Below, one piece after another: positions 24,074 through 31,728 of a stretch of DNA of 45,219 bases. The notes under the pieces are model-generated. The model made no database searches. It was not told the DNA's origin and worked only from the letters and a program-made list of their open reading frames with translations. The number at the start of each line of letters is the position of its first letter. The first letter of the stretch is position 1. The translations under genes were made by a program, and so were the position numbers. Origin of the DNA: CAYGBM01 sp964348225 (GTDB taxonomy: Bacteria; Patescibacteriota; Minisyncoccia; Minisyncoccales; CG1-02-41-26); assembly GCA_964348225.1 (NCBI GenBank), contig CAYGBM010000009.1, positions 1 through 45,219 of the forward strand. The letters are read 5' to 3'.

Positions 24074-24102
24074 ATCTTATCAAAAATTTGTCAGCTCAAC
24101 AA
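24074..24102 (-). promoter_or_regulatory. livM operon promoter
   Basis: Minus-strand TTGTTG (24097-24102), a 17-base spacer and TAAGAT (24074-24079), 18 bases before livM. It carries no clear TGTC-N9/10-GACA site, so the core operon may not be under the array's regulators. Confidence 0.55.
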
Positions 24103-24126
24103 TAAAAATCTTAAAAAAAACCTTGT

Positions 24127-24170
24127 CTAACCAAAACCCCGCCACGTGCTGCAGCGGGGTCTCTTGGCTA
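24127..24170 (-). terminator. Terminator of receptor 9
   Basis: ACCCCGC (24136-24142) and GCGGGGT (24154-24160), with flanking CCAA/TTGG and CTA/TAG pairs extending the stem, then TTTTGG on the minus strand. It separates receptor 9 from the livM operon. Confidence 0.75.
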
Positions 24171-24232
24171 GAATCTCTACTAGCTAAAGGCTACTTCCGA
24201 CCAACTTAGCAACAATCAAGATATTGCCCTTT

Positions 24233-25363
24233 TTACTCTATCACCTCAATGGTTTTATGCACCAAGTCTTCGGTTGTCTTTATTTCAAGAGGCTTTATAA
24301 CATCCCCAGCTTCATCAAAGCTGATTACCCCTGAAGCTCCATAAAAATTCTCTAGATCCGACACACATTCCCTATATAACGTCTCATCTTCATTAAAACA
24401 TTTTATCAGGATCATCGCAGCATCGTAAGCTTCAGCAGCATAAATCGGGGGTTCAGTACCAAATCTTTCCTCATAATCTTGCTTAAACTTGGTTGACTCT
24501 ATACTCGCAGCCTCTTTAGGATTCAGATAAATAATGTCGTTAATCAAATCGCCTACTGCCTCTTTAACCTCAGGGCTTTCCATTACTCCTTCTATACCTT
24601 GCACAAATGTTGCCTCTATTCCTATTTCTTCTGCTTGTTTGAGAAAAATAATTGCTTCTTGAGGATACTCAGTAAATAAAACTACCTCAGGATTTTTATC
24701 TTTCAATTTTGAGATTTGCGTCCTCAAATCTGTCGCACCTCTCTCGTTTATTTCCTCTGCAACTATTTCTCCCCCCAAACTTTCATAGATTTCCTTAAAT
24801 AGTTCATTAAAGGCTATGGGCGCATCAGCGTTTTCGCAAAGCAATGCTGCTCTCTTTCCAATCTTATCATAAACATAGTTAGCCAACACCTTAGCTCTTA
24901 AATCATCTGCGGGGCAGGTTCTGAAGATATACTCTCCTTCATCTCTGATTTCTGGGATTGTTGCACTTGGGGATACTAAAATCACCTTATTATTATTTGC
25001 AACAGGAGTTATCGCAAGCATAGAATGACTACAAGTACTCCCTATTACACTTCTTAACTTATACACATTAGCAAATTGATTCATTATCGTAACGTTTTCT
25101 GTTGGGCTACACGATTTATCATCTTGAATGACAAACTCAATCTTTTTTCCATATTCGATTAAAGCATTGTCTTTCGCCATTTCTAAGGCATTCCTCATGC
25201 CTTCTCCAACAAAGCCCAAATCTCCTGTCAATGCCAGTATCGCCCCAATTTTAATTGGTTTCTCAACCTCTGGCACAGATTCCTTACCAATACCATACCA
25301 GATAACAATAGCAAGAATAATAACAACCAGAATAATTAAAATTATTTTTGATGTTTTATCCAT
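24233..25363 (-). CDS. Receptor 9: LivK-type substrate-binding protein
   Basis: 376 residues. The anchor is IILIILVVIILAIVIWYGIG (about 6-25). The domain start is PIKIGAILALTGDLGFVGEG. Cysteines lie in DDKSCSPTE and GSTCSHSM (LivJ-type disulfide), and a further pair lies in FRTCPADD and ALLCENAD. The ligand segment is LVSPSATIPEIRDEG. Near the C-terminus CFNEDETLYRECVSDL could be another disulfide. It ends VHKTIEVIE, without the NGEFVxYED tail. It is divergent from regulator 7. Confidence 0.92.
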   Translation of the reverse strand: MDKTSKIILIILVVIILAIVIWYGIGKESVPEVEKPIKIGAILALTGDLGFVGEGMRNALEMAKDNALIEYGKKIEFVIQDDKSCSPTENVTIMNQFANVYKLRSVIGSTCSHSMLAITPVANNNKVILVSPSATIPEIRDEGEYIFRTCPADDLRAKVLANYVYDKIGKRAALLCENADAPIAFNELFKEIYESLGGEIVAEEINERGATDLRTQISKLKDKNPEVVLFTEYPQEAIIFLKQAEEIGIEATFVQGIEGVMESPEVKEAVGDLINDIIYLNPKEAASIESTKFKQDYEERFGTEPPIYAAEAYDAAMILIKCFNEDETLYRECVSDLENFYGASGVISFDEAGDVIKPLEIKTTEDLVHKTIEVIE

Positions 25364-25606
25364 AGTTCTAGGTTAATAAGCTTGTGAATAATGTAAGCTT
25401 TTTGAAGCTTGCATACTTCCTTGCTTATTGCCCCAATAGTATATTAGGACAGCACCAATGTCAATATAAACCGACATCCATAAAAAAGCCCGTAAATAAA
25501 GCAAAAAACGGGCTTTTTTCTTATGGATACTGCCTACCCTTGACAAACACAAAAAAACAGCTAAAATTGAGTAAAAGGTGATGTCGAATTAAGTCGTCAT
25601 AAAAAT
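25364..25606. promoter_or_regulatory. Divergent control region, receptor 9 / regulator 7
   Basis: Receptor promoter (minus): TTGACA 25459-25464, 17 bases, TACTAT 25436-25441. The site TGTC-N10-GACA at 25459-25476 overlaps the -35. Regulator promoter (plus): TTGACA 25540-25545, 16 bases, TAAAAT 25562-25567. The site TGTC-N10-GTCA at 25582-25599 lies in the leader. A strong two-way hairpin (25482-25519) lies between the two promoters. The receptor leader pairs AATAAGC with GCTTATT around an inner AAGCTT-TTTG-AAGCTT stem. Confidence 0.75.
25482..25519. terminator. Two-way hairpin between divergent promoters
   Basis: Perfect 12-bp arms AAAAAAGCCCGT / ACGGGCTTTTTT with a 14-base loop, extended by ATCCAT (25476-25481) and ATGGAT (25523-25528). 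A GC stem with a T-run on both strands would stop transcription either way. It is placed upstream of both promoters, so it may insulate them. Confidence 0.75.
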
Positions 25607-26356
25607 ATGCTTAGCAATATTATTAAAACATTAAAAAGTGTTGGATTTACGGACAAAGAAATAAAGGTCTACCTTGCCTGTTTAGAATTAGGCAAGTCAT
25701 CTGTAATCCAAATTGCCCGAAGAGCCCAAATAAGAAGAACCACTGCTTACAGCGTAATTGAATCCTTGCTTACTAAGGGAGTTTTAAGCAAACACGAAGA
25801 TAAAAAAGGCCAGAAATTCTCAGCTGAATCACCAGAAAAGCTACTTAATATTCTGCAAGAAAAACAAACCGAATTACTAAAAATAATACCCAACCTATTA
25901 GCTATTACCAAAGCAGAAAGCAGCATTAAACCAGAAGTAAAATTTTACCAAGGCAAAGAAGGCTTAAAAGCGGTTTACGAAGATACCTTGCTCTCTTGCG
26001 AAAAAGGCAACGAGCTTCTCGGTTATTTTTCAGGAGAAGATGTTTATAACCTCTTACCAGATTACACCCCTAATTACATAAAAAGAAGAATAGCAAAAGG
26101 GATAAAAGCTAGAGGTATCGCCTCAGATTCAAAAGTAACCAGAAAACACAAATCCAGAGACAAAAAAGAGTTAAGGCAAAGCAAACTGGTGGGCAAAGGA
26201 AAACTGCCTATCTGCATAGAAAAGAACATCTACAAAGACAAAGTGGCTTTTATGAATTTCAGGGGTTTTCCCTTTGGGGTTATTGTAAAATCCCCCCAAA
26301 TTGCCAAATCCGAAAGAGCAATCTTTGACCTACTCTGGAGCAAACTGCGCGATTAA
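25607..26356 (+). CDS. Regulator 7: TrmB-type transcription factor
   Basis: 249 residues. The helix-turn-helix is IARRAQIRRTTAYSVIESLL (about 37-56), with more arginine than its relatives. The effector-like domain starts KPEVKFYQGKEGLKAVYEDT, with sensor region YFSGEDVYNLLPDYTPNYIK. The ending is IVKSPQIAKSERAIFDLLWS. It belongs to the subfamily of regulators 2, 4 and 5, and its promoter and leader site have nearly the same arrangement as those of regulator 2, though with a 10-base spacer in the operator. A terminator follows at 26383. Confidence 0.9.
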   Translation: MLSNIIKTLKSVGFTDKEIKVYLACLELGKSSVIQIARRAQIRRTTAYSVIESLLTKGVLSKHEDKKGQKFSAESPEKLLNILQEKQTELLKIIPNLLAITKAESSIKPEVKFYQGKEGLKAVYEDTLLSCEKGNELLGYFSGEDVYNLLPDYTPNYIKRRIAKGIKARGIASDSKVTRKHKSRDKKELRQSKLVGKGKLPICIEKNIYKDKVAFMNFRGFPFGVIVKSPQIAKSERAIFDLLWSKLRD

Positions 26357-26382
26357 GCGATAAGATAACAACCAAGTAAATA

Positions 26383-26424
26383 AAAATACCATGCAACTAC
26401 ATATCTGTAGTTTCATGGTATTTT
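26383..26424 (+). terminator. Terminator of regulator 7
   Basis: 19-bp arms AAAATACCATGCAACTACA / TGTAGTTTCATGGTATTTT with one mismatch and a 4-base loop, ending in a T-run. It also marks the end of the array before the cargo block. Confidence 0.8.
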
Positions 26425-26463
26425 ATTGTTGACGAGTAAGTGAATTAGAGAAAATATCCTTTT

Positions 26464-26889
26464 TCACACAGGTTCTCCAGGCGTTAAGCCAATTTCCTCA
26501 GCATCTATTCTTATAACATAAAGAAGTAAACTATCACCTCGGCCAAAGGTAAACCCGAAGAGAGGAGGATAGCTTTCACGCTCTATCCTATAGCCCGTTC
26601 TGACAAAGCCTCCTGAGGTTATGCTCTCTCCCTTGAACCAACAAGTGTCCGTTAGGAGATCTATGATCTTTGACTCATCGAGAACTCCCTCAAGAAACTT
26701 CACTATGTCAGGAATACAAAAATAGGCTTGCGCATTCCCACAAATTTCTGCCAAAAGACATAAAGCCATGCCTACTTTTATCTGACTACGAACCATAGAG
26801 AATCTTGCACTAAACTCGCCATCTCTTGAGAGCAAATCCTGCAGCTTTAGTGTCAAATGACTTCTTAAAATACCTGCTGAAGTAGTCAT
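26464..26889 (-). CDS. Conserved-looking protein of unknown function
   Basis: 141 residues from the ATG at 26889 (MTTSAGILRSH), with GAAGGTG upstream. A GTG at 26898 is an alternative start. I do not recognise the family. It looks soluble, with helical segments around KVGMALCLLAEICGNAQAYF and IVKFLEGVLDESKIIDLL, then a beta-type end containing FGFTFGRGDSLLLYVIRIDA. Four cysteines occur (two near 45-60 and one in DTCWFKG). It starts 19 bases after the HAD gene and is probably co-transcribed with it. Base composition here is less AT-rich than in the array. Confidence 0.7.
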   Translation of the reverse strand: MTTSAGILRSHLTLKLQDLLSRDGEFSARFSMVRSQIKVGMALCLLAEICGNAQAYFCIPDIVKFLEGVLDESKIIDLLTDTCWFKGESITSGGFVRTGYRIERESYPPLFGFTFGRGDSLLLYVIRIDAEEIGLTPGEPV

Positions 26890-26908
26890 TTCAATCACCT
26901 TCCCCTTT

Positions 26909-27598
26909 CTATCCTCCTAACCTACCACTCCTTTCTAGCCAACGAGGTAATTTTCTGATGGACTTAATGATATTTTCTTCACTAAGCCCTGCAGCGATGA
27001 ATTGCTTTTTCGTTGCTGCGCCAGTTAAGACGCCCACGAATCCGCCTAAGCCAGCTCCGCTCGCTGCCTGAAAGTCTCTAAGATCATCTCCTACATATAT
27101 AATATTTTTTTTAGCAATCCCCTTTTTATCTGCTAGTTCCAAGGCCCTATCAAAAACTCGGGGATCAGGCTTATAGACGAGATGACCATCTATAATGCAA
27201 TCCTCTAATGCTTGCATAAAGTCAAACTGCCGCGGATCTATACCAGCTTGCTCCAATCTTATTCCTAAAGATTCACGCTGCCTACTGGTAATCAACCCCA
27301 TAAAAGAGATATTGTTTTTTAACCAAAGCAATGTCTTGGATGCCCCGCGAATCTGTGGAATAACTATCTTGTCAAAGCCAAGGTCCTGATATACTCGGTC
27401 AAAGTCGTTCCTATTAATGCCGGGCCAAATTGCTTGCAACAACTCTATGTATGGTAATGCCCAGCAAGAACGAAATATCTTCATATCTGTTTTTAAGCCA
27501 AGCTTCTTAGCCACTTTAGGATAGTACCTCTTAGCATGTGGGAAAGAAGCTAAAAGTGGACCATCCGCATCAAGAACAACTCCTTCTATCTTTTCCAT
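26909..27598 (-). CDS. HAD-superfamily phosphatase
   Basis: 229 residues. HAD motif I is VVLDADGPLL (nucleophile D10, general acid D12; the usual T after G is P here), motif II is GLITSRQRES, motif III is the lysine in YKPDPRVFDRAL, and motif IV is IIYVGDDLRDFQAAS. A helical cap lies between motifs I and II, so this is a subfamily IA type similar to phosphoglycolate phosphatase and PpaX. The substrate cannot be told. GAGAGGAG directly precedes the start. The promoter at 27635-27662 contains a dyad. Confidence 0.85.
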   Translation of the reverse strand: MEKIEGVVLDADGPLLASFPHAKRYYPKVAKKLGLKTDMKIFRSCWALPYIELLQAIWPGINRNDFDRVYQDLGFDKIVIPQIRGASKTLLWLKNNISFMGLITSRQRESLGIRLEQAGIDPRQFDFMQALEDCIIDGHLVYKPDPRVFDRALELADKKGIAKKNIIYVGDDLRDFQAASGAGLGGFVGVLTGAATKKQFIAAGLSEENIIKSIRKLPRWLERSGRLGG

Positions 27599-27634
27599 CT
27601 CCTCTCACCTTCTTTCTGTATTGTTTATTGACTT

Positions 27635-27662
27635 TAAATACCTATCGGTATTCAGTTTTCAA
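27635..27662 (-). promoter_or_regulatory. HAD operon promoter with internal dyad
   Basis: Minus-strand TTGAAA (27657-27662), a 16-base spacer and TATTTA (27635-27640). A perfect dyad AATACC-TATC-GGTATT (27637-27652) fills the spacer, a typical repressor position. It is unlike the TGTC/GACA sites of the array. Confidence 0.6.
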
Positions 27663-27712
27663 TAATGCTACGATATTTCAGATTACGCCAAACTCCCCAA
27701 AAATCAACCCCC

Positions 27713-27739
27713 GCACCTTCGCATAAAGCTACGGTGGGC
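27713..27739. other. Hairpin between the HAD and 2H operons
   Basis: GCACC and GGTG(GG) arms enclose CTTCGCATAAAGCTACG, between the HAD operon promoter and the end of the 2H phosphoesterase gene. A T-run of moderate quality follows on the minus strand further on. I believe similar CCTTCGC...GCTACGG hairpins are frequent between genes in Patescibacteria, but this is recollection. Confidence 0.4.
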
Positions 27740-27778
27740 AGAGCAAAACAAAAAACCCTGCTGGCTTTGAAAGAATGG

Positions 27779-28411
27779 CTAAAAATGAATCTCTTTGATG
27801 ATTTTTTGGCAGGAGAACCCTTGGCCGAGTTCGCAGATATGGATGCCTTGTGGCTGGAAACTATATTTCTTAAGTTTTAGTTTATTAAATGCCTGTTTCA
27901 TATCTTTTTCATTTTTAAACATAGCCAAAGTTATATGGGGTGAAAAATGTATTCCAACAGCTGGCGTTCCATATTTTTTAAAATTATTCTGCATAGACTC
28001 CGGCCATCTGTCAGGACGCCACAACTTTTCTACACCATAATCCCAGTCAAAATAAGACAAAGTTGTTTCAATAATTGTTTGACTAAGCTTTTTGAACCAT
28101 TCTGGTTTACTCATAGCCAAAGTGATAGCAAAAATAAGCTTGATGGCATATTGCTGAAGCTCTTCAATCCTCAACTCCCCCACCTCAAATCCTTTCACTG
28201 CTTTTTCCAGCGCAATTACAAACTTATCAAATTCCTTTCCTTTAACAGGAATATGATAAAGAGATATATGGGGCAAGAAAGATTTTTTGCCCAAAACCCA
28301 TTTTGAGCCGTATTTATAAAGCTGCTTGCTCAAGCTAATAGAATAATCACTCACTTCTTTTGAAGGCAAGATTACTATATCAAAAAAGTTTTTGTAAATT
28401 TTCACTGGCAT
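27779..28411 (-). CDS. 2H phosphoesterase (2'-5' RNA ligase-like)
   Basis: 210 residues with the two catalytic H-x-S/T motifs of the 2H superfamily: LPHISLYH (about 46-53) and FSPHITLAMF (about 157-166). They lie about 110 residues apart, as in the two-lobed 2H fold. Members act on 2',5' or cyclic phosphodiesters, for example RNA ligase-type ThpR or cyclic phosphodiesterase. The substrate is unknown here. The start is 12 bases after the HD gene, so it is third in an operon with the serine hydrolase and HD genes. Confidence 0.82.
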   Translation of the reverse strand: MPVKIYKNFFDIVILPSKEVSDYSISLSKQLYKYGSKWVLGKKSFLPHISLYHIPVKGKEFDKFVIALEKAVKGFEVGELRIEELQQYAIKLIFAITLAMSKPEWFKKLSQTIIETTLSYFDWDYGVEKLWRPDRWPESMQNNFKKYGTPAVGIHFSPHITLAMFKNEKDMKQAFNKLKLKKYSFQPQGIHICELGQGFSCQKIIKEIHF

Positions 28412-28423
28412 TTATCCTAGTTA

Positions 28424-28978
28424 TTATTGCAAAAGGCGCCTGGCTGCTTCAAGTTTTGGCTTGATGATTGCTTTAGCTTGAGGGCTTAGCTTGTTGTAGC
28501 TTCTTGTCAGTTTACTCAATAGCCAATCATTGGCTTCTTCAATGCCCATCTTATGGCTTTGAAAAGCCAAGAAAAAAAGAGAGGCTACAGCGTCAAAGTG
28601 AGCCATTGAGTCTGCATCAGCCACACAAAGCGCCTCTTTGCTTTGTTTCTCCACCTGTTTGCTAGCTCTGTGAGAGGCAATACATTGCTTTACTTTTTCT
28701 ATTTTTTCTTTTGGGTAATTAAATTGCTCCAAAATCTCCTCTGCTTCTTCTGCTCCGTGAATATGGTGGTTTTCATACAAATCATGTTTCTTAACGCTGG
28801 CATAATCATGTAATAAAGCAGCAATCTCAACAATCTCTTCGTCAGCCCCTACTTTTTTAGCCATTAATTTAGCATATTTAACAACAGGCAGAATATGATG
28901 CGTCCAAGCACCAAACCCAAAATAATTAGTTGCTTTTTTACATTGCTCTTCAACAATTTTTGCTATCTCTTGTATCAT
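28424..28978 (-). CDS. HD-domain metal-dependent phosphohydrolase
   Basis: 184 residues from the ATG at 28978 (MIQEIAKIVEEQ), preceded by AGGAAA. The frame to 29080 would run through the upstream gene. HD-superfamily metal ligands are visible: a first histidine in WTHHILPVVKYA, the HD pair in IAALLHDYASV, further histidines in NHHIHGAEEAEEIL and SHRASKQ, and the last aspartate in VADADSMAHFD. Such small HD proteins hydrolyse phosphate esters or nucleotides. It follows the serine hydrolase by 37 bases. Confidence 0.85.
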   Translation of the reverse strand: MIQEIAKIVEEQCKKATNYFGFGAWTHHILPVVKYAKLMAKKVGADEEIVEIAALLHDYASVKKHDLYENHHIHGAEEAEEILEQFNYPKEKIEKVKQCIASHRASKQVEKQSKEALCVADADSMAHFDAVASLFFLAFQSHKMGIEEANDWLLSKLTRSYNKLSPQAKAIIKPKLEAARRLLQ

Positions 28979-29015
28979 AACTTTATTTCCTTTTCCTGAT
29001 CTATTGCAGACAATG

Positions 29016-29555
29016 CTATTCCAAAATAGACTTCTCAAGTAAATCAAAGTCAATGGTGTCAAAGTGATTGGTGCCTTCAACTTTGATTAAACGACCATCA
29101 ACATACCTTGCTAAATCCTCGCCGTGTTGAAAAGGCACCCAATCATCATTCTTTTGGTTGATGATAATAAATTCTTTGCAGTTGCGCTTGATTTTTTCCC
29201 AGTTAAAATCTGGCTCAAAAAAATTGTCTATGGGAGTGAAATCATAGTCCGGGCTTCTCAATTTCTGCACCACTGTTGCCATTAAAATACACTTGGGTAT
29301 TTTCATATTTGCTCTCTCCAAATATCTCAAAACAGCTGTGCCTCCTAAGCTGTGGCCTATTAAAACAGAATCATCATCCGGGTTAAAATCTTCTATCACC
29401 CTGACCCACTCATCTTTTTTTGGGTGAAAAGTATTTGGCATATCAGGTACAACAACTTTATGTCCTAATTTCTCCAACCTTTCTTTCTCTTCCAAAAACC
29501 AATGCTCCCTTGAGTTACTTTCCCACCCGTGAATTATTAGAATTCGTTTTGCCAT
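29016..29555 (-). CDS. RBBP9/YdeN-type serine hydrolase
   Basis: 179 residues with a compact alpha/beta-hydrolase fold. The oxyanion-side motif is IIHGWESNS near the N-terminus, the nucleophile elbow is LIGHSLGGTA (serine about 69), the acid is in QKNDDWVPF, and the catalytic histidine is in EGTNHFDTI. The size and the HGWESNSREHW opening fit the RBBP9/YdeN family; the substrate is unknown. It is the first gene of the three-gene operon, with promoter boxes TTGAGA (29615-29620), 17 bases, TATATT (29592-29597). Confidence 0.87.
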   Translation of the reverse strand: MAKRILIIHGWESNSREHWFLEEKERLEKLGHKVVVPDMPNTFHPKKDEWVRVIEDFNPDDDSVLIGHSLGGTAVLRYLERANMKIPKCILMATVVQKLRSPDYDFTPIDNFFEPDFNWEKIKRNCKEFIIINQKNDDWVPFQHGEDLARYVDGRLIKVEGTNHFDTIDFDLLEKSILE

Positions 29556-29591
29556 AATTACTTTTTATTTTTATAGCAATCGTATTAATTC

Positions 29592-29671
29592 AATATACCT
29601 CTCTTTCTGTTTTTTCTCAATGATTTGCAGCTTGAAACACCATTGACAATCGCTCAATAGAGGGTAACATA
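29592..29671. promoter_or_regulatory. Divergent promoters of the hydrolase operon and the PQ-loop-like gene
   Basis: Minus: TTGAGA 29615-29620, 17 bases, TATATT 29592-29597. Plus: TTGACA 29643-29648, 17 bases, AACATA 29666-29671 (weak -10). No dyad of the array type is present. Confidence 0.5.
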
Positions 29672-29728
29672 AGGATAATTAAAAACAATTCAAAACGCTC
29701 TTTATGCTCTTTGAAAGGAGGTCGCGTG

Positions 29729-30316
29729 ATGGCTGACACCAAGGTTATTATTGGTGTAATAGCAGCTGTTGTTTCTTTCGCTGGTTTTATCCCCTATCTC
29801 ATTACCATTCTAAAGGGTAATACGAGACCAAATATAGTGTCGTGGACAGTATGGATGAGTCTTGCTTGCATATCAGGAATAACCTATTACTACTCTGGAG
29901 CAAGACAGACCGCTTTAGTGCCAGCAGCCTATGTAATGGGAGATTTACTGATAATAACATTGGCTCTGAAGCACGGGAAAGGAGATATCCATAAGTTTGA
30001 CCTGTATTGCCTTGCTGGCAGTGGATTAGGTTTAATCCTCTGGTGGATATTCCATTCCCCAGTTGTAGGTCTCGCCGCCAGCTTGTTAGTACACCTCGTA
30101 GGCTCTCTGCCAGCCCTAAAAAAGGCTTACCAGAGACCAAGGACTGAAAGCCGTATTGCTTGGACAATGTTTTCGGCTGGTATAATAATAAGTCTCTTTG
30201 CTATAAAGCAGTGGAGGAAGTTCGGCATTGTATTATATCCCGTGTATATGTCGACTCATGACATTGTAATCACATCTTTTGTATTCTTCAGCCCAAAGCG
30301 AAAGGAAGGTTCATAG
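29729..30316 (+). CDS. PQ-loop/SWEET-like membrane protein
   Basis: 195 residues from the ATG at 29729, preceded by AAAGGAGGT (29714-29722), the strongest ribosome-binding site in the window. Six to seven membrane helices are predicted by eye. Two halves resemble each other: SFAGFIPYLITILKGNTRPN followed by IVSWTVWMSL, and GSLPALKKAYQRPRTESRIA followed by WTMFSAGIII. This P-x-x-x-x-x-x-[KR]-x-[RS]-x-S-x-x-x-W pattern is that of PQ-loop/SemiSWEET transporters, which move sugars or amino acids. The family is a likely but unproven match. It stands alone between two terminated units. Confidence 0.7.
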   Translation: MADTKVIIGVIAAVVSFAGFIPYLITILKGNTRPNIVSWTVWMSLACISGITYYYSGARQTALVPAAYVMGDLLIITLALKHGKGDIHKFDLYCLAGSGLGLILWWIFHSPVVGLAASLLVHLVGSLPALKKAYQRPRTESRIAWTMFSAGIIISLFAIKQWRKFGIVLYPVYMSTHDIVITSFVFFSPKRKEGS

Positions 30317-30317
30317 A

Positions 30318-30351
30318 AAAAGCTTGTCTACAATGAAACAGACAAGCTTTT
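30318..30351 (+). terminator. Terminator of the PQ-loop-like gene
   Basis: 12-bp arms AAAAGCTTGTCT / AGACAAGCTTTT with a 10-base loop, usable in both directions. Confidence 0.8.
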
Positions 30352-30394
30352 CACCTTTCATAAAACTATATTGATTTAAACGCATTCTGGTTCG

Positions 30395-31540
30395 TTACTC
30401 TTTGTAGGGCACGAACTCCCCGTTTTTGATAGTCTTTATAATGATATCTGCAGACTCCAGGGAGACAAAACCTTTCTTATCAAACTTTAGTTTTCCAAAT
30501 ACTATGCTTGGGAACTCTGTGCTTTTCAAAACTTCTTTTATTTCTTCCGCGCTTTGAGCGCCAAGCTTAAGTGCCTCAATTATTACCTTGGCTGCATCAT
30601 AAGCATTTGGAGCAGCAGGTCCTGTTGGCTCTGTGCCATACTTTTTTACAAACCTATTTAAAAATTCTGCTTGCGCCTCTGTAATTTTAGGGAAGGCATA
30701 AAAAACATTGTTTTGTGCAACATCAGCATAGTCATCCAATAAATCTTGGGTTTCAACAGCTGCTGTGCCCAACATAGGAATTGCCAAATCAAGCTCTTTC
30801 ATTTGTCTGAGAAAAGATCCTCTTGGAGCTTCTGAAGCAAAAGTGGCAAGCACAGAATCTGGAGCCAGCTTTTTAATTTTTAGAATTTCTGTTCTAAAAT
30901 CTTTAGCCTCTGTCAAAACAAGAAACTCCTCAACAACCTCAATCCCCTTTTGCTCTGCTTGCTCTTTAAATCCCAAAGCCACTGTTTGAGAAAAAATATC
31001 TGAATCTCGCACAACCACTACCCTGCTCAAGCCTTGTTCTTTGCAAAAATCAACCAAGCCTTCCATCTCAGCCCTCTGGGGATGAAATACAGAAAAGAAA
31101 TAATCCAAACTTGTTTTTTCTTCAACTCCCTCAGTATTGTCTGGAGATATTAAAACCACTCTTTCTTGTTCAGCTGCCTCAGCCACCCCTGGCATATCCC
31201 AAGTAGGCCCTATAATAACCTCCACCCTATCAACATCGCTTAGTTTTCTTAAGGCAGTTATGGCTCTGACAGTATCAAGAGTGCCAATATCTTCCACAAT
31301 AAGCTCAATTCTTTTACCTTCTTTTCCTCCTTCAGTATTTACCTCCTCAATTGCCATTTCAATTGATTTTAATTCTCCATCGCCAAAATAAGCAGCCTCG
31401 CCCGTTAATGATAAAAGCGCCCCTATTCTGATTACTTCCTCTACTGGAGTACTTGGTTTCCTGCGAAATCCATACCAAATACCAGCAATAATAATTAGGG
31501 CAGCAATAACTGCAAAAATTGTTTTTATTGTTTTAGTCAT
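30395..31540 (-). CDS. Receptor 10: divergent LivK-type substrate-binding protein
   Basis: 381 residues. The anchor is IFAVIAALIIIAGIWYGFRR (about 8-27). The domain start is VIRIGALLSLTGEAAYFGDG. It has no LivJ-type cysteines (EDIGTLDTVRA, GPTWDMPGV). The ligand segment LISPDNTEGVEEKTS has lost the S-x-x-P pattern, so its ligand probably differs from those of its siblings. Other recognisable parts are DFRTEILKIKKLAPDSVLAT and NAYDAAKVIIEAL. The tail is TIKNGEFVPYKE. It is divergent from regulator 8, and both operators are also the most deviant in the array. Confidence 0.9.
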   Translation of the reverse strand: MTKTIKTIFAVIAALIIIAGIWYGFRRKPSTPVEEVIRIGALLSLTGEAAYFGDGELKSIEMAIEEVNTEGGKEGKRIELIVEDIGTLDTVRAITALRKLSDVDRVEVIIGPTWDMPGVAEAAEQERVVLISPDNTEGVEEKTSLDYFFSVFHPQRAEMEGLVDFCKEQGLSRVVVVRDSDIFSQTVALGFKEQAEQKGIEVVEEFLVLTEAKDFRTEILKIKKLAPDSVLATFASEAPRGSFLRQMKELDLAIPMLGTAAVETQDLLDDYADVAQNNVFYAFPKITEAQAEFLNRFVKKYGTEPTGPAAPNAYDAAKVIIEALKLGAQSAEEIKEVLKSTEFPSIVFGKLKFDKKGFVSLESADIIIKTIKNGEFVPYKE

Positions 31541-31728
31541 ATAATTTTATGAATGTTAAATCCAGGAAATTGATTTTTCTCAACTCCTAAGAAGAATTTA
31601 GCTGTTTGTAAGTTTTTTATCAACGATTTTGAAAGCAAAAATATTGAAAATGTAGCAAAATTAAGAATTTTTGCAAATTTTCATCAAAAATATTGACAAA
31701 TAAATAGGATATGTTAAACTACAAATAT
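31541..31728. promoter_or_regulatory. Divergent control region, receptor 10 / regulator 8
   Basis: Receptor promoter (minus): TTGATA 31618-31623, 17 bases, TAAATT 31595-31600. The site TATC-N9-GAAA at 31618-31634 overlaps the -35. Regulator promoter (plus): TTGACA 31693-31698, 16 bases, TAAACT 31715-31720. The site CATC-N9-GACA at 31682-31698 overlaps that -35. Both sites are weaker matches to the common pattern, with A in place of G at position 2. Confidence 0.6.

Noticed and set aside
27695..27760. tRNA-like fold between the HAD and 2H operons
   Set aside because: Only one weak stem forms. There is no acceptor stem, T-loop or CCA, so I kept it as a simple hairpin.
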